Positions 22,888-33,295 of a DNA stretch of 64,000 bases are shown here, one piece after another. The notes under the pieces are model-generated. The model did no database searches. It saw only the letters and a list, made by a program, of their open reading frames with translations, and was not told the origin of the DNA. The first letter of the stretch is position 1; each line of letters begins with the position of its first letter. Source of the DNA: Raffaelea ambrosiae (lineage: Eukaryota > Ascomycota > Sordariomycetes > Ophiostomatales > Ophiostomataceae); contig PCDI01000010.1 of NCBI GenBank assembly GCA_002778195.1, positions 930,001 through 994,000 of the forward strand, written 5' to 3'. Made by a program: the position numbers and the translations under genes.

Positions 22888-24150
22888 TTTTGTAGTGGAA
22901 ATGTAGTGGACTTTGTACTGCTGTGTTTGGCAGTGTGTATGTTTTTTTTTCTAATGCTCTTGAGTAGACTTGAACAGTGAACCTCTTTGTGAAGAATTGA
23001 GTTTCTTGCCACTACGATCACTAGGTACCTGTATTAGTTAGAGAGCATGGGAGGTTGAGTGTTGAAAAGGTATATAAAGGTGAGACCAGGCGAAGCATGA
23101 CGTTACGGCCGAAGCAGGATTACGGCCGTAGCAGCCTTGGGTGATATGCACGTGACAAACGAAGAACAAGCGTATGTAAGCCAGGCAAGACAGTCAGAAA
23201 GCAACGAGACAAGCCGTTAGAGGCATTGGGTGAAAATGCTAAAGCCAAAAAAAGGAGAAAAGACAACCGTGAGACGACAAAGGGGGGTTATGAGAAGGCT
23301 GAGATGCATGTTGATCTGGTTTGTTGCTCCTTCCCGTTTGGGCCACTCATGTGTAAGTTTATTGTGTAGAGCACGTGATATGCCTGATGCGTCGAGCACG
23401 TGAAGAGTTCCACCCACGACATTACCAGGTCGAGACCATGACATGTCCAGTGCATTCACAGAAGAGACTTGGAAACTCTGAAAATAAACTTCTACCTATC
23501 TTCAAGTATAGACTCCCAAGTACTGTGGAAATATTGGCTCTCAATTTTTTTTTCTAGTTGCCCATGCTCCAGTTTTTAAAACTAACATCTTTTCTTTGTT
23601 TTCTTCTACTTTTAAGTCCTCGTGATGTTCATGTTTTCCTTCTTTCTTCTCGTTCAAGTATGTACACAGACATAGATAATTTCTGTATACTCAGTTTTTG
23701 CCGCCATAGCGATGGTAGCTTGGCTTAGTCACTCAATCTCCCGGCCGTCATCTAGGGGACTGGTCAGACTTCTCAGGTTCGCCTTGCTGGCTCTTGCTCG
23801 AAAATGTCACTATCTTTAGTTGCCTTTTGACCACAGAAACTGGCAAAGGTCGCACGTATTTGGGGAGGTTCGTTTCTCGGTCATACTTCTCTGTTCACAT
23901 CCTCATGGCTTAAATAAGTAAATAAAAATTGACTGCCTCAGGTCAACATCCAGGAACATTCCCGGCGGAGTCTGTTTGTGAAACTCAACCTCATATGTTC
24001 TGGTCTCAAATGTAATTGATAAAAGCAACCTGCTTTGTTTATCTGTGTGTAACCGTGTCCCGTGTGAGATTTCTTCAGACAAATCTTTGAAAATAAAAAA
24101 GCCCGTCATTCAAACAGCAAACAACATCACAAGTGTACCCACCGCGCATA
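22888..24150. other. AT-rich intergenic part of the 22-25 kb island
   Basis: This contains a near-duplicate word TTACGGCCG(A/T)AGCAG twice at about 23103-23135, three CACGTG hexamers, and AT-rich stretches with A/T runs near 23540-23620. No gene was recognised. The final part would be the promoter of the zinc-finger gene at 24151. Confidence 0.45.
23149..23402. promoter_or_regulatory. Cluster of three CACGTG E-boxes
   Basis: Perfect CACGTG hexamers occur at 23149-23154, 23372-23377 and 23397-23402, each read as GCACGTGA or AGCACGTGA. They lie between the orphan ORF (minus) and the zinc-finger gene (plus), so they could serve either. CACGTG is the general site for fungal bHLH factors such as Cbf1. 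Function here is inferred only from the motif. Confidence 0.4.
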
Positions 24151-24984
24151 ATGGAACAAGCACAGCGACCTCGGCGCCGCAGATCTTGTCCGAACAAACA
24201 GAAGTGCTGTTTCATTTGTAATGCGCTCCTATCAGCCTCTGGTCTTTCGCGCCATATGAGACGCGTCCACGCACATCACGTTCAAGAATGTGACAAGTGT
24301 GGACGCCTGTTCAATGCCGAGCACATCACCCGCCACAGGCAGTATTGGTACGTACATCACAGGATGTCAATAGGAAATCTCCTTGTGGTAACACACCTCT
24401 GCCACATTGGTCGTTCGCCGTAGTTATCTCTTGTGCTGTAACCCAGCCGAATGCACGGAAAGCCTGAAGCTAACACCAGCAGCCGGCCCATCGACTACGT
24501 TCCCCAAACTCCAGAACACCTCCGACACGCCCCCCCAGAACGTGCACAAGTGGTCCGCATATCGCCAACGCAGGAGGACGACGGTAAAGGGTTCGCTAGT
24601 CCAGGCCCAGATCCAGAGCACAGCGAACACAACGAGGGTGGCGGCAACAACGAGGACCACAGCGACGATGAGGCCAGGGCCCAAGCCGAGGACAGCCAAG
24701 GAGGCTTGGAATTGTCGGAATCGAGCGTCCAGAAGGAAAACAAAGACAATGCTAGCACTCCGGAACGCCAAGTGGTGCAGCTGCCACCCCCCTTGGCAGA
24801 GTCCGCTGCCGAAAGCCGTTTCTCGCCGAACAGCCGCGCCGAGATCATCGGAATTCTTGTGAATGAGGGCGGTGCGCGGAGGCTCATTCAACAGGGGTTG
24901 CCAAATACTCCTGTTGTCGTCCTGGCCGAGGAGTCGGTAAATGGTGGACCACTATCTCTGAAGGAATTTCTCGAGACCATATAG
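24151..24984 (+). CDS. Two-exon C2H2/C2HC zinc-finger protein, orphan
   Basis: Exons 24151-24347 and 24447-24984 (intron with GTACGT donor and CCCAG acceptor) give 244 residues. After a basic Arg-rich start, finger 1 is C20-x2-C23-x11-H35-x4-H40. Finger 2 is C47-x2-C50-x11-H62-x3-C66, where the last Cys codon is assembled across the intron (TG + C). This restored ligand is the best evidence for the splice model. The remaining 178 residues are acidic and disordered, with Glu/Asp/Gly/Asn-rich stretches, then a short folded-looking tail (AEIIGILVNEGGARRLIQQG) with helix potential. Two linked fingers suggest nucleic-acid binding, but no specific family is recognised. The gene sits in the AT-rich island. 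Confidence 0.72.
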
Positions 24985-25404
24985 GCCACGACTGTGCCTA
25001 TCTTTCTTTCAGGAAAAAAAGACAAAAAAGACGGGGGAAAAAACAGAGGTGACAGAAACAAAAAGTTGCTAAAAAAGTTGGGCCGAGATTAGAGCACGGC
25101 ACGATACCGAGTAGTGATGGCAGGATGTTCAAGGGCGAAAGCGAGCAGGGAGTATCGATTCTGGAAAGTATCTAGTACCTCCCTTATGCCGTGGCTTTTT
25201 ATTTAATATTTTTAGTATTTGTTTTCTTGTTTCGTTTTCATCCTGTATCTTACAAGTGGCACTTTGTCATAGATTCATCACAGCTACAGGCAACTATGCA
25301 ATTCGTTCCTGGCAATTCTACCTCCTAGTAACTACCCATCTGTCCGATTCTCCAAGATCTCCACACCATTTCGGTCTAAAAATAAAGCAGGAGTTTGAAC
25401 TCAT
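24985..25404. other. AT-rich intergenic region
   Basis: 3' flank of the zinc-finger gene. It is A-rich to 25075, then A/T-rich around 25190-25250. No gene was recognised. Confidence 0.5.
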
Positions 25405-26300
25405 TTAGATTCTAATTTCACGTACGTTGTCGACCGGGCCTGATTTCGCCGTAAACCAAAATTTCATGTGCCCTTGCATGGGAGAGTATTGTCCTTCCGC
25501 CAAATTCTTCCCGGGCTCCTGGTTAGTCTCAAACACGAGACTGGTCCCGTAAAACCAAGGCTGTCCCCATGTGGTAGGCTCGCGATAGTTGTGGAAATAC
25601 ACCCACACCGGTCGGACCACATTCTCAGCCTTGTACAACGCCGGGTGATACTACCCTACGGAGCAGATGCCCCCATTCTCGTAGTGAAAAAAAAGTACGC
25701 CCCTGCGCTGGCTTGTCTAGGGGTCGAAAAGGGCACTGTCGATGCCGCGTGGCCAAGAGGTGCGCACGGGAAAAGCGTCTCTTCCGATAACCAGCTTTCC
25801 GTGCCGTTCCCACGACTCGATCTCAGCCAGCTTGAGACTCTGCAAGGGCTCCGACTCGGCCGATGAGACGTCGGAGGCCAGCCGGAGGACCGTTCCCACC
25901 CACCAGAACAGGCAGTGAGGCGAGTAGCCGTGAATCGCGTCAAGCAGTTCCTGTGGTAGCCTGCACAAAGCGGGTATCCTGCCGAGCTCTGCCGCGCGTG
26001 CCAGCCTTCGGTGGACAATTCGTCGTGAGACGGAAAGACAGGCGCCCAAGACACACGCGTCGGACGGCGCCAGGCAGTGGCAACCCAGAGCCGGTCCAAG
26101 GTCTCGTCGCGGCTCAAGGCGGCGGACGACAGCATGCACGTCTGGACAAAGATCCCACAGCAGTCGTTGTGCACGACGTGATACTTGGAGGGGACGCCCA
26201 CACAATGCAGGCAACCCGGTCCATGTGCGCGGCAAGGCCTGAACTCGCCGGCAACTATAGGGATAAGCCCGCGGTGGCCCAGCGAAAGCGGGAACATGCG
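25405..26300 (-). pseudogene. Decayed member of a fungal F-box-like protein family
   Basis: Three overlapping minus-strand open frames read like one protein broken up. An N-terminal part (about 26225-26000) has the cysteine/histidine pattern CLHCVGVPSKYHVVHNDCCG and the stretch LDRLWVATAWR. A second part in another frame (about 26000-25717) contains LCRLPQELLDAIHGYSPHCL, FWWV..VLRLA and EIESWERHGK. A third (25638-25405) starts near VVRPVWVYFHNYRE and ends VREIRI. These resemble blocks of a large, expanded Pezizomycotina family with an LPxELLxxIxxYSP F-box-like core. The central region that normally separates parts two and three is missing, and the frame changes near 26000. An unpredicted intron could explain one frame change but not the loss. 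It lies at the edge of the AT-rich island. Confidence 0.55.
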
Positions 26301-27045
26301 AGTGAAGTTGTCAAAGGACGCCGAATACTATGAACCACCCACCAAAAGGACGTGAGTTTGGTGAACACGGAAGGAGGGAACAAGAACAGGAAGCACCAAT
26401 CTGTCTTACTCGCACGAAGTGGCTCAAAGACCATGATGAAATCCGCACAGATGCTGCAAAACCAGCCCGTGCCCGAGTGCGGAGGGGACGTCGATATGCC
26501 TCCTGGAAGCAACGCATCCTTTTCTCCGTTCCTGTAACGCAGAATCCGGCTGGGCCGGCTAATGGGGGTAGAAGACGACATGGGGGGACGAAAAGAGGTG
26601 AACGTGGAATCCCAGTACAAACGAGGTGATGGCAAACATGAAAGAAAAAGTGGCAGTGCAATGATAGACCGGCGTGAACACGAGACAGGCGCTGCCCAAA
26701 GAAAGAAAGAACGACTGACTGGTACGATGCAAAAGGAAAGAACACAAGGACCTGGTCCCAAATATTAGATAAGACGCCAGCTACTTCTCGCGTTGCATTT
26801 TTTTGCTGCAGTCTAGCCAGACGCAACAGAAGACGCAGGAACTTCTCCCAGGATTAAAGACAGACAATCCATGACTGAAGTGGATCTCGCCAACGCACTT
26901 TTGCCTTGCAGCTCCTGATTCCCAAATGAGAACATGGCTGCCCGCGAGTCCTGGTAGGACTGTCGACTGTTCTCTTTTCATTACATGCTCATAGTTACTC
27001 TGACTGGATATCGCTGGTTTAAACAAAATACATGGGGACGTCTTC
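26301..27045. other. Intergenic, possible further remnants
   Basis: Both strands have moderately long open frames (minus 26255-26761 and 26311-26826, plus 26330-26629), none with a recognisable domain. It could hold further decay products next to the broken F-box-like gene. The right end is the 3' flank of the Gemin2-like gene. Confidence 0.35.
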
Positions 27046-28935
27046 TCATCTTTCGGCACTGGCTGGCCACGGACTGCGAAATGCCAGCAGGTCGCGCTGG
27101 CCGTAGAACTCGCCCGCCACGGCCAGCACCATTTCCAGTGTGGCCCGCTGGTGCATGTCGACGTCTTCGTCGGCAGCCGTGTCTGCCCCTGGTCCTCGTT
27201 CGGGTGCCGCCTCGCCTGGCGCGCCCCCTGCTGGATTCAAGCCATCATCTCGCGCGCGTTCCTCGGCTTGTTCCTCCGTCCCTGGCTGCTGCTCTGGCTC
27301 GGACTCGACATCCATGGCCGCGTCGTCCCAATCCTCGACCTCGGCCTGGGCCTCCTCAACTGTTTCGTTCTGGGGTGTCGCTTCTGCCACTTCGCCTGCC
27401 TCTTCCATGTCCCATTCGCCGCCGTTTCCATATGGCTCCTCGTCTTCTTGTTCTTCTTCGACCTCGCCTTCCTCTGCCTCTTGCGGTTCACCAACATTCC
27501 CTACATCGTAGCTCAAGTGCGCCAGCCGCATCACCGCCTGCTTCGCCACCTCCCGGATGTAGCCCACCTCTCGATAGTCCAGCTCGCCTCGCGTCGGCAG
27601 CCGCGCAAACAGCGCCCACAGCCACCGCGACGTGCGCGGACTGACGTCCAGGCTGCCTTTCCCGCCGGCCAGCTGCCTGGCAAACTTGGCCGACCGCGAC
27701 GACCGCGACGCCGACGACCCGCCCGCCAGCAGGCCGCGCAGGATGATGCGCAGCAGCCGGAACACGCTGACCTTGTCCATGGCGGCGATCTGGGCGGGCA
27801 GCGGGTCGGTTGTCTGGAGCAGATGCATCCAGCGGCGGAATGCGCCGGAGCGGGTGCTGAGGGGTCCGACGTCGACGTCGTGGTCGGGCGGCAGGCCGGC
27901 CAGGACGTCGGCCGTGGGGGGCGGTGACTGGTGGAGGAGGGCGCGGATCGTGGCGAAGCGGGCGAGCAGGTGGGCGCGGTAGACGGCGGTGAACTGGGCA
28001 TCGACGGACGAGACGGAAGAGCCAGCCCCGTTGCTGTTGGCTTCCGATCTTCCCTTCCCGGAGTCCGTCGTGCCACCAGCAGCAGCCACAGCGTCGCCAC
28101 CGTCCGCATGGCCGTTTTGTGCCGGGTCGGGTGCGGCTGTGTAGGCGCCATCCTGGTAGTATCCCCTTGCGTCGCCGATCCCGCTTTCATAGATATCCCG
28201 GTTGACGGCCCCCTTGTTAACGCAACTATCCTTGTCTTCCGCCCCGAGGCCGTCTTCTTCATAATCCGCATCGGGCTCGTCATCATCGTAGTCGTCGTTG
28301 CCGCCCTCGTCGTCGTAGTCGAGAGAGTCCCCGTTGGATGGCTGCTGTCCGGCATCATTGCCACCCTCGTCGTCGTAGGAAAGCTCCACGGCTACGGCCT
28401 GTTGGCGTGAGACACGTCGCTTCTTGTTGCTGGAGCCGGTGAATCCGTCCTCCTGCTCATCCCAGTGACGCCGTCGACGCCTCCGTCGAGAGGCGGGCGC
28501 TGCCTGCTCCGGCGCAGCTTCCAGCCCAGAGACAGGCCCAGCCAGGTGGGCTGGAAAGGCCTGCGGTCCGTATTTTTGGGCGACCAGGACATGGGGGATC
28601 TTGCGAGCTTCGGCACTGCCAGACAAACAAAAACTCACGTTAGCACGCGTCTGTATACACAAAAAGAAGAAAAGTCTCAGCCAAAGTTTGCCAAAAAAAA
28701 AGGAAAAGAATAAAAAACCCGAGAAACAAGCCATGAAGAAAGAAAAAGGGAGAAATGCTTACCGAACGACACGCAGGTAGTCCAGCGCGTCCTGCTCATC
28801 TTCAATGTCGAGCTCGTCGTCCGCTGGCGCCGTTGTCTGGTTCGCGCCGCCAAAGACGCTGCGCTGGCCGTACGTCTGGTCGACAGGAGCGACGGCCGGG
28901 TCACGGCCGCCGCCCGAATTCCAGCTGGCCGCCAT
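27046..28935 (-). CDS. Gemin2/SIP1/Brr1-like snRNP assembly protein
   Basis: Exons 28935-28763 and 28615-27046 (intron 147 bases) give 580 residues. The N-terminus carries DALDYLRVVRAEARKIPHVLVAQ, formed across the splice junction, which matches the Gemin2 motif of a YLR helix followed by a P-x-V-x-VA strand. The C-terminal half contains SRWLWALFARLPTRGELDYREVG and a following Arg-rich helix, the Gemin2 core that cradles Sm proteins. Between them is a long acidic insert with repeated YDDEGGN and Asp/Glu runs plus a basic RRRRRRRHW stretch. The C-terminal extension is very acidic. The family assembles the Sm ring on spliceosomal snRNAs. The protein is about twice the length of human Gemin2 because of the low-complexity inserts. 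A family-level call is safe; one-to-one orthology with Brr1 is inferred. Confidence 0.8.
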
Positions 28936-30138
28936 CGTGAGTGGTCGACGGGGGTTTTTTTTTTTGGACGTTTGTTGTCGTCGCGTTGGACGTTGTTGGC
29001 TAAGGCTGTGAGGCTGCCATAAGTAGAGCTTAAGGCCGACCAAGAAAAAAAAAATCCGGGGCCACTTAAAATGAAAACCCCCCAGGCTTCCTTTCTGCAC
29101 TAGGCAGCCGCCCAGTCATTTTCTATGCGCGGCTCCCACAACACATTGGCCCCCGACAAGAGAGATGCCATGCCTTGGTGGTCAATTTGCGGAGAGAAGA
29201 GACGTTTGGAATTTCTCCATGCAAAGGTCAAGGTTTCTTATCTGCACACCGAGAAACTGGCATACAAGACCCGTTCGCGTTTTATGCTGCTTATCTCTGC
29301 CATCAAGGTGTAGGCATTCTGCACAAAGAAGCGGTGGGAGGAATGGCGCAATATTCACAATATTCACGACAACCTGTTGCATAACCCTGCACGCCTCTAT
29401 GAAAATTTCACACGTAGAGACGCAGACAAGAGGCGCACATTGGGCACAAGTCACTCAAGACACAATCTGGTTGAAGTTTCATAGATTTTTGTTTTAGATG
29501 CAAGATATCCGGATCCTAAACGCCCCTATTTTTCACTTTTGTCGTTGACTTTTTGTTCGAGGTGATCATTTGGCTCCATCTTCTATCCGCTATGTATGGG
29601 CGTATATCTTTTTGTTTTTTGTGATTTTTATTTTTCAGGTGTTCGTCTTTGCTGGCAAAGGAACAGAAACAGGGTCGGTCGGGTCGGTCGGTCGAAGGAG
29701 AGCTAAAGAAGCCCTTTGTTCCCAAGAACCAGGTGTGGCTGTCGAGGGTTCAGAGTCGGAAAGTGAGTAGGATGTCGTAGTCGGGAAAAAAGAGAAGAGC
29801 CAAAGAAAGAAACCTTCCTAGGCAAAATGACGTCCACCAACACCGCCACCGTCCCGCTGCCCGTTATCCCCATTCATCAATCCATGATTTCCGCCTCAAA
29901 AACCGCCCCCGTCTCCCAAGCCGCGAAAGAGACAGGGGGAGAAAATAGAGGTAGAAAATAGAGAAGGCGGCTCCCACGACGGGAACTTTTTTTTCGAGTT
30001 GCAGAAGCAGAAAGAGCAAGTAAACAATTACAAAAGAGAAAGAGAGAGACAAGAGAAACACCCCGTTACATCACACATCGACAACACAACAAAGAAGTAG
30101 GAAACGATGCCAACGCTAAGAGAGTCCCTGTTTCTCCT
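28936..30138. other. Intergenic: Gemin2-like promoter and eS27 3' flank
   Basis: Immediately upstream of the Gemin2-like start are a T run (about 28954-28964) and AT-rich segments. A short plus-strand ATG frame at 29827 lacks supporting features. No gene was recognised. Confidence 0.45.
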
Positions 30139-30775
30139 CTACTTTCTCCGGAAAGAGCAGCCCTCGGTGAGTCTGGCCTTGCCACCGGTCGGTTGGCAGA
30201 GCACGGTCGTGCAGCCTTGGCAGATGACAACAGTCTGTGCGTGGGAGAAGACCGTGGTGATGGTGAAGCAGCCGGGGCACTTGACGTCCATGAAGAAGGA
30301 CCGCGGGGCAGGGACGAGGGTCTATAGGGGGGGAGAGAGAACGAAAGGTCAGCCATGTTGTCCATGCTCTATCCAGGCTGACACGGTCTGTCGTGCTGAC
30401 TGCGAAAGTCGGTCTGTCGGGAGATTTCTTGTTCGCGTTTATCGTACCTTGAGCTTGTGCTTCTTGGCCTCAGCAGCAGGGCTGGGGTTCAGGAGATCGA
30501 CGGCCAAAACCTGTGGTAAAAAAATGTCAGCACTTCCGGCCCTTCTCCAAAAAAGTGTCCCCCTCGCTTGCTCTGCATCAAGACACATCCATCCAGCCAT
30601 TCCTAGTGCGGCATCCGCGCTCGGTATCATCGGCTCCCCTCGACTTCCACGGCATCTTTTCATTGTCGTCGCACTCTTGTCTTTGCCTATTCGCTTATCG
30701 AATGGACCTCGACAAGAGACATCCGTCCCAAGATGTTCTCTCGCTTCTTCCCGAAAACTTGTCATGACGCACCAT
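30139..30775 (-). CDS. rps27: 40S ribosomal protein eS27 (S27)
   Basis: Three coding exons on the minus strand: 30775-30773 (the ATG alone), 30510-30448 and 30321-30139, giving 82 residues, the same length as the yeast protein. The protein reads [16 protein letters not shown], then the zinc ribbon C37-x2-C40 and C56-x2-C59 (VKCPGC and VICQGC), and ends GCSFRRK. Introns are 262 and 126 bases with GTGCGT and GTACGA donors. eS27 is a small-subunit surface protein needed for rRNA maturation. The upstream region, shared with the phosducin-like gene, carries two TTAGGG motifs and a CACGTG, a combination known in ascomycete ribosomal-protein promoters. Confidence 0.97.
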
Positions 30776-31476
30776 TTTGACGGATTGTTAAATTATCGTT
30801 GAAATCGAAGAGATTCGAGCGGGTGAAAGAAAGTTCGACAAAGAAATCTGCGTGCTGGTTGACGGCAGATTCAGCGCTCGAGGATTGAATGATAATTGTT
30901 TGGATGGTTTTGGTTGAGGATGATAGGAGAGAGAAGCAAGGAAGGGGAGGAGAGGCAGAAAAAAAAAGAGAAATTTGTTTCGCACCAACCAAGGCAAAGA
31001 GGGGAGGAAAAAGATACCACCACAGCAATTCTTTTTTTCAGGCGGACTAGCTTAAACTTGTTAGGGTTTAGCGCATTAGGGTTCGTCTGAAGCGGATCAC
31101 GTGGATCGCAGAGCCACACGAGTCGTTTCCAGAAGGGGATAGCGGATGTCAATGATTAGTCATTTCAGCTTTTGGGCCGGTGTTGTGTTAAACAGCTTGC
31201 CTAGGCAGAACCCCGCCATAACTGTAGTCGTATGCAAGCCCCCTCCCTATAATTTGCGCCCAAAAGGGCGCCTTGTGCCGGTATTAGTGTATGCCAGCCT
31301 CCAAGGCTTTAGGCAACGGCAACTCGCTGATTCTGCGACATTCTCCAGCCTTCACGACCCCGTTTATAGAGAAGCGCAACAGCTCTCAGACGCCACCCTG
31401 CGAATTTGGTTGCTTCCCACTGCCTTTACGTGCGCATTTTATCTTATATCGTTTCTCCTTGCAATCTTTACACACA
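30776..31476. other. Divergent promoter region between eS27 and plp2
   Basis: 700 bases shared by two divergent genes. The eS27-proximal part has A-runs and C/T-rich gene-strand sequence, the centre holds the TTAGGG/CACGTG module, and the plp2-proximal part has a C/T-rich leader ending TTTACACACA before the ATG. No other gene was seen. Confidence 0.6.
31061..31103. promoter_or_regulatory. TTAGGG pair plus CACGTG in the eS27/plp2 promoter
   Basis: TTAGGG occurs at 31061-31066 and again at 31076-31081, 15 bases apart. A CACGTG palindrome follows at 31098-31103. They lie about 290-330 bases upstream of the eS27 ATG and about 375-415 bases upstream of the phosducin-like ATG. TTAGGG is the Tbf1 site and CACGTG the Cbf1 site, both reported for ribosomal-protein promoters in several ascomycetes. 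Use here is inferred. Confidence 0.6.
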
Positions 31477-32374
31477 ATGGCCGCCCCAATCGACCAAAGA
31501 ATAGCTGTCCCTGTGGACGACCCCAATGCAGACACGGAATGGTGAGTCTCTCCATTTAGATCAATGACTCCTTCTCCAAGGCAACCATGACTCACTCAGT
31601 CTTCATTGCAGGAATGCCATTCTTCGCCAGCATGGCATCATCCCGGAGAAACCGCCAAGCCCCACCCCGATGATCGAGGAGGCCATCCTCGAGGGCCGCC
31701 GCCTGGCACACGAGAACCGTCTGGAGGGCAAGGACCTGGACGAGCTCGACGAGCTTGAGGATCTGGAAGACGATGCTTTTCTGGATGCCTACCGCCAGCA
31801 GCGCATGCAGGAGATGCAGGCCCTCGCCAAAAAATCGGTGCACGGCAGCGTCTACCCCGTCACTAAACCCGAGTACAGCCGTGAGGTGACCGAGGCCTCG
31901 GAAGCAGAGTCGGCGGATGGGTCGGGCAAGAAAGGCACACCCGTGTTTGTGAACCTGACGTCGGCTACGAACACCAATGTTGAGTCACGCGTTCTGTCGC
32001 AACTGTGGCGCCAGGCGGCCACCGAGTACGGCGAGCTCAAGTTTTGCGAGATGCGCGCCGACCAGGCCATCGAGGGCTACCCGGAGCGCAACTGCCCCAC
32101 CATCTTGGTGTACCGCAACGGTGACATTGTCAAGCAGGTGGTCACGCTGGCACTGGTGGGCGGCGTGAAGATGAGCATGCTCGAGATTGACGCGTTGCTG
32201 GTCGAGGTGGGTGCCGTGCCGGACACGGACATGCGGGTGCTGAAGCGGCGACGCGAGGCCGAGGATGCGGAAGATGAGCGGCTGGCCAACGGGAGCAACA
32301 ATAAGAGCATCAAGAGCAGCAGCGACCGGAAGAAGAGAACCGACGACGACGACGATGACGACGATTGGGATTGA
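31477..32374 (+). CDS. plp2: Phosducin-like protein, PLP2/PDCL3 type
   Basis: Exons 31477-31541 and 31612-32374 (70-base intron) give 275 residues. The splice restores DTEWNAILRQHGIIPEKPP, the diagnostic N-terminal helix motif of the Plp2/PhLP2 group. An acidic helical region follows (LDELDELEDLEDDAFLDAYR). The thioredoxin-fold domain spans about residues 95-215 (VFVNLTSATN, LKFCEMRADQAIEGYPERN, CPTILVYRNGDIVKQVV). It lacks a CxxC redox pair, as expected. The tail is Lys/Arg-rich and ends in an Asp run. This group acts with the CCT/TRiC chaperonin in actin, tubulin and cell-cycle protein folding. It is distinct from PhLP1, which serves G-beta-gamma assembly, because of the early NAILRxxGIIPxKPP motif. 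Confidence 0.93.
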
Positions 32375-33295
32375 AAAACGAAAAAAAAGAGACATGACTA
32401 TATGATATCTACTAAACGATCATCTTCGCACGAGAGAACACAACTACGGCGCCATTTCTATAACCTCCCCAGAGGGAGACGGCAGGAGGCATGCCGCTGC
32501 CGGGAGCAGCACACCTTCGAACACATATCAGAACGGCCGAGCAGTCTCTCTCAGCCTTGATACAGATAGAGAGGCAACAGGACCCAGGTAACTCTTTTGT
32601 AATCTATATAACGAGACTCTGTGTCGCCTCCTGAACAGGAGACATCTTCTCAACATAGCTACAAGCCAAACTCTGCATATACGGTCACATTATACTGGGA
32701 AATGAATGGGGCACCCTCCCACCCTGATGCACAACTCGACGGGAAATCATGAAATCTTCTTTCTGGCATGCCGTGACCCTGAAGCCTAGTGGGCAGCTCG
32801 TATATGACGTCTCTTAAAAGAAGAAAAAAAGGAAAGCAGCCCCGCCATGGTAGCGATAAGATAAGAACAAGCCCAGGTCGCACCTGCCCCCCGCGCCGCC
32901 AACTAACAAGCAGCTGTTGTAGAACTATCCGAAACAGCGCCGGGAAGTTTTCAGCCTCTCAAAACGCTGGCCTCCTCCTTCCGTTTCGCCAGTCCTCTTA
33001 TTCTTTCTTTCATTTATTTTTTACCTATTTTTTTTTTTTGGCAACGCCTCAACCGACTTGGCTAACCCGCTTCAGCTTTATAAACCAGCTCTCCACTATA
33101 GGCTCAACGTCCAGACAGCTTCTACATCTACAGCTGCCAAAAAAAATAAAAATCACCACCACCACCGCCATCACCATAGGTCGCCGTCGGAAAGAGCGGC
33201 ACCGCCAACGGTGGTCAGCCAACAACAACAACGACCCTGACAGCAGGGACAGACCCAGAAACAGGAACAGAAACCGAGTCCATCACTACGGCAAA
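32375..33295. other. Intergenic between plp2 and hst2
   Basis: plp2 3' flank and hst2 promoter. A T-rich stretch at 32999-33040 and an A/C-rich segment from 33150 lead to the hst2 ATG. Open frames here have no support. Confidence 0.5.

Noticed and set aside
23217..23459. 80-residue minus-strand ORF in the AT-rich island
   Set aside because: No motif, hydrophobic end, no splice context. Not enough to call a gene.
26255..26826. Overlapping minus-strand frames of 168 and 171 residues
   Set aside because: Both overlap in different frames with biased Phe/Ser/Arg composition; no domain recognised.
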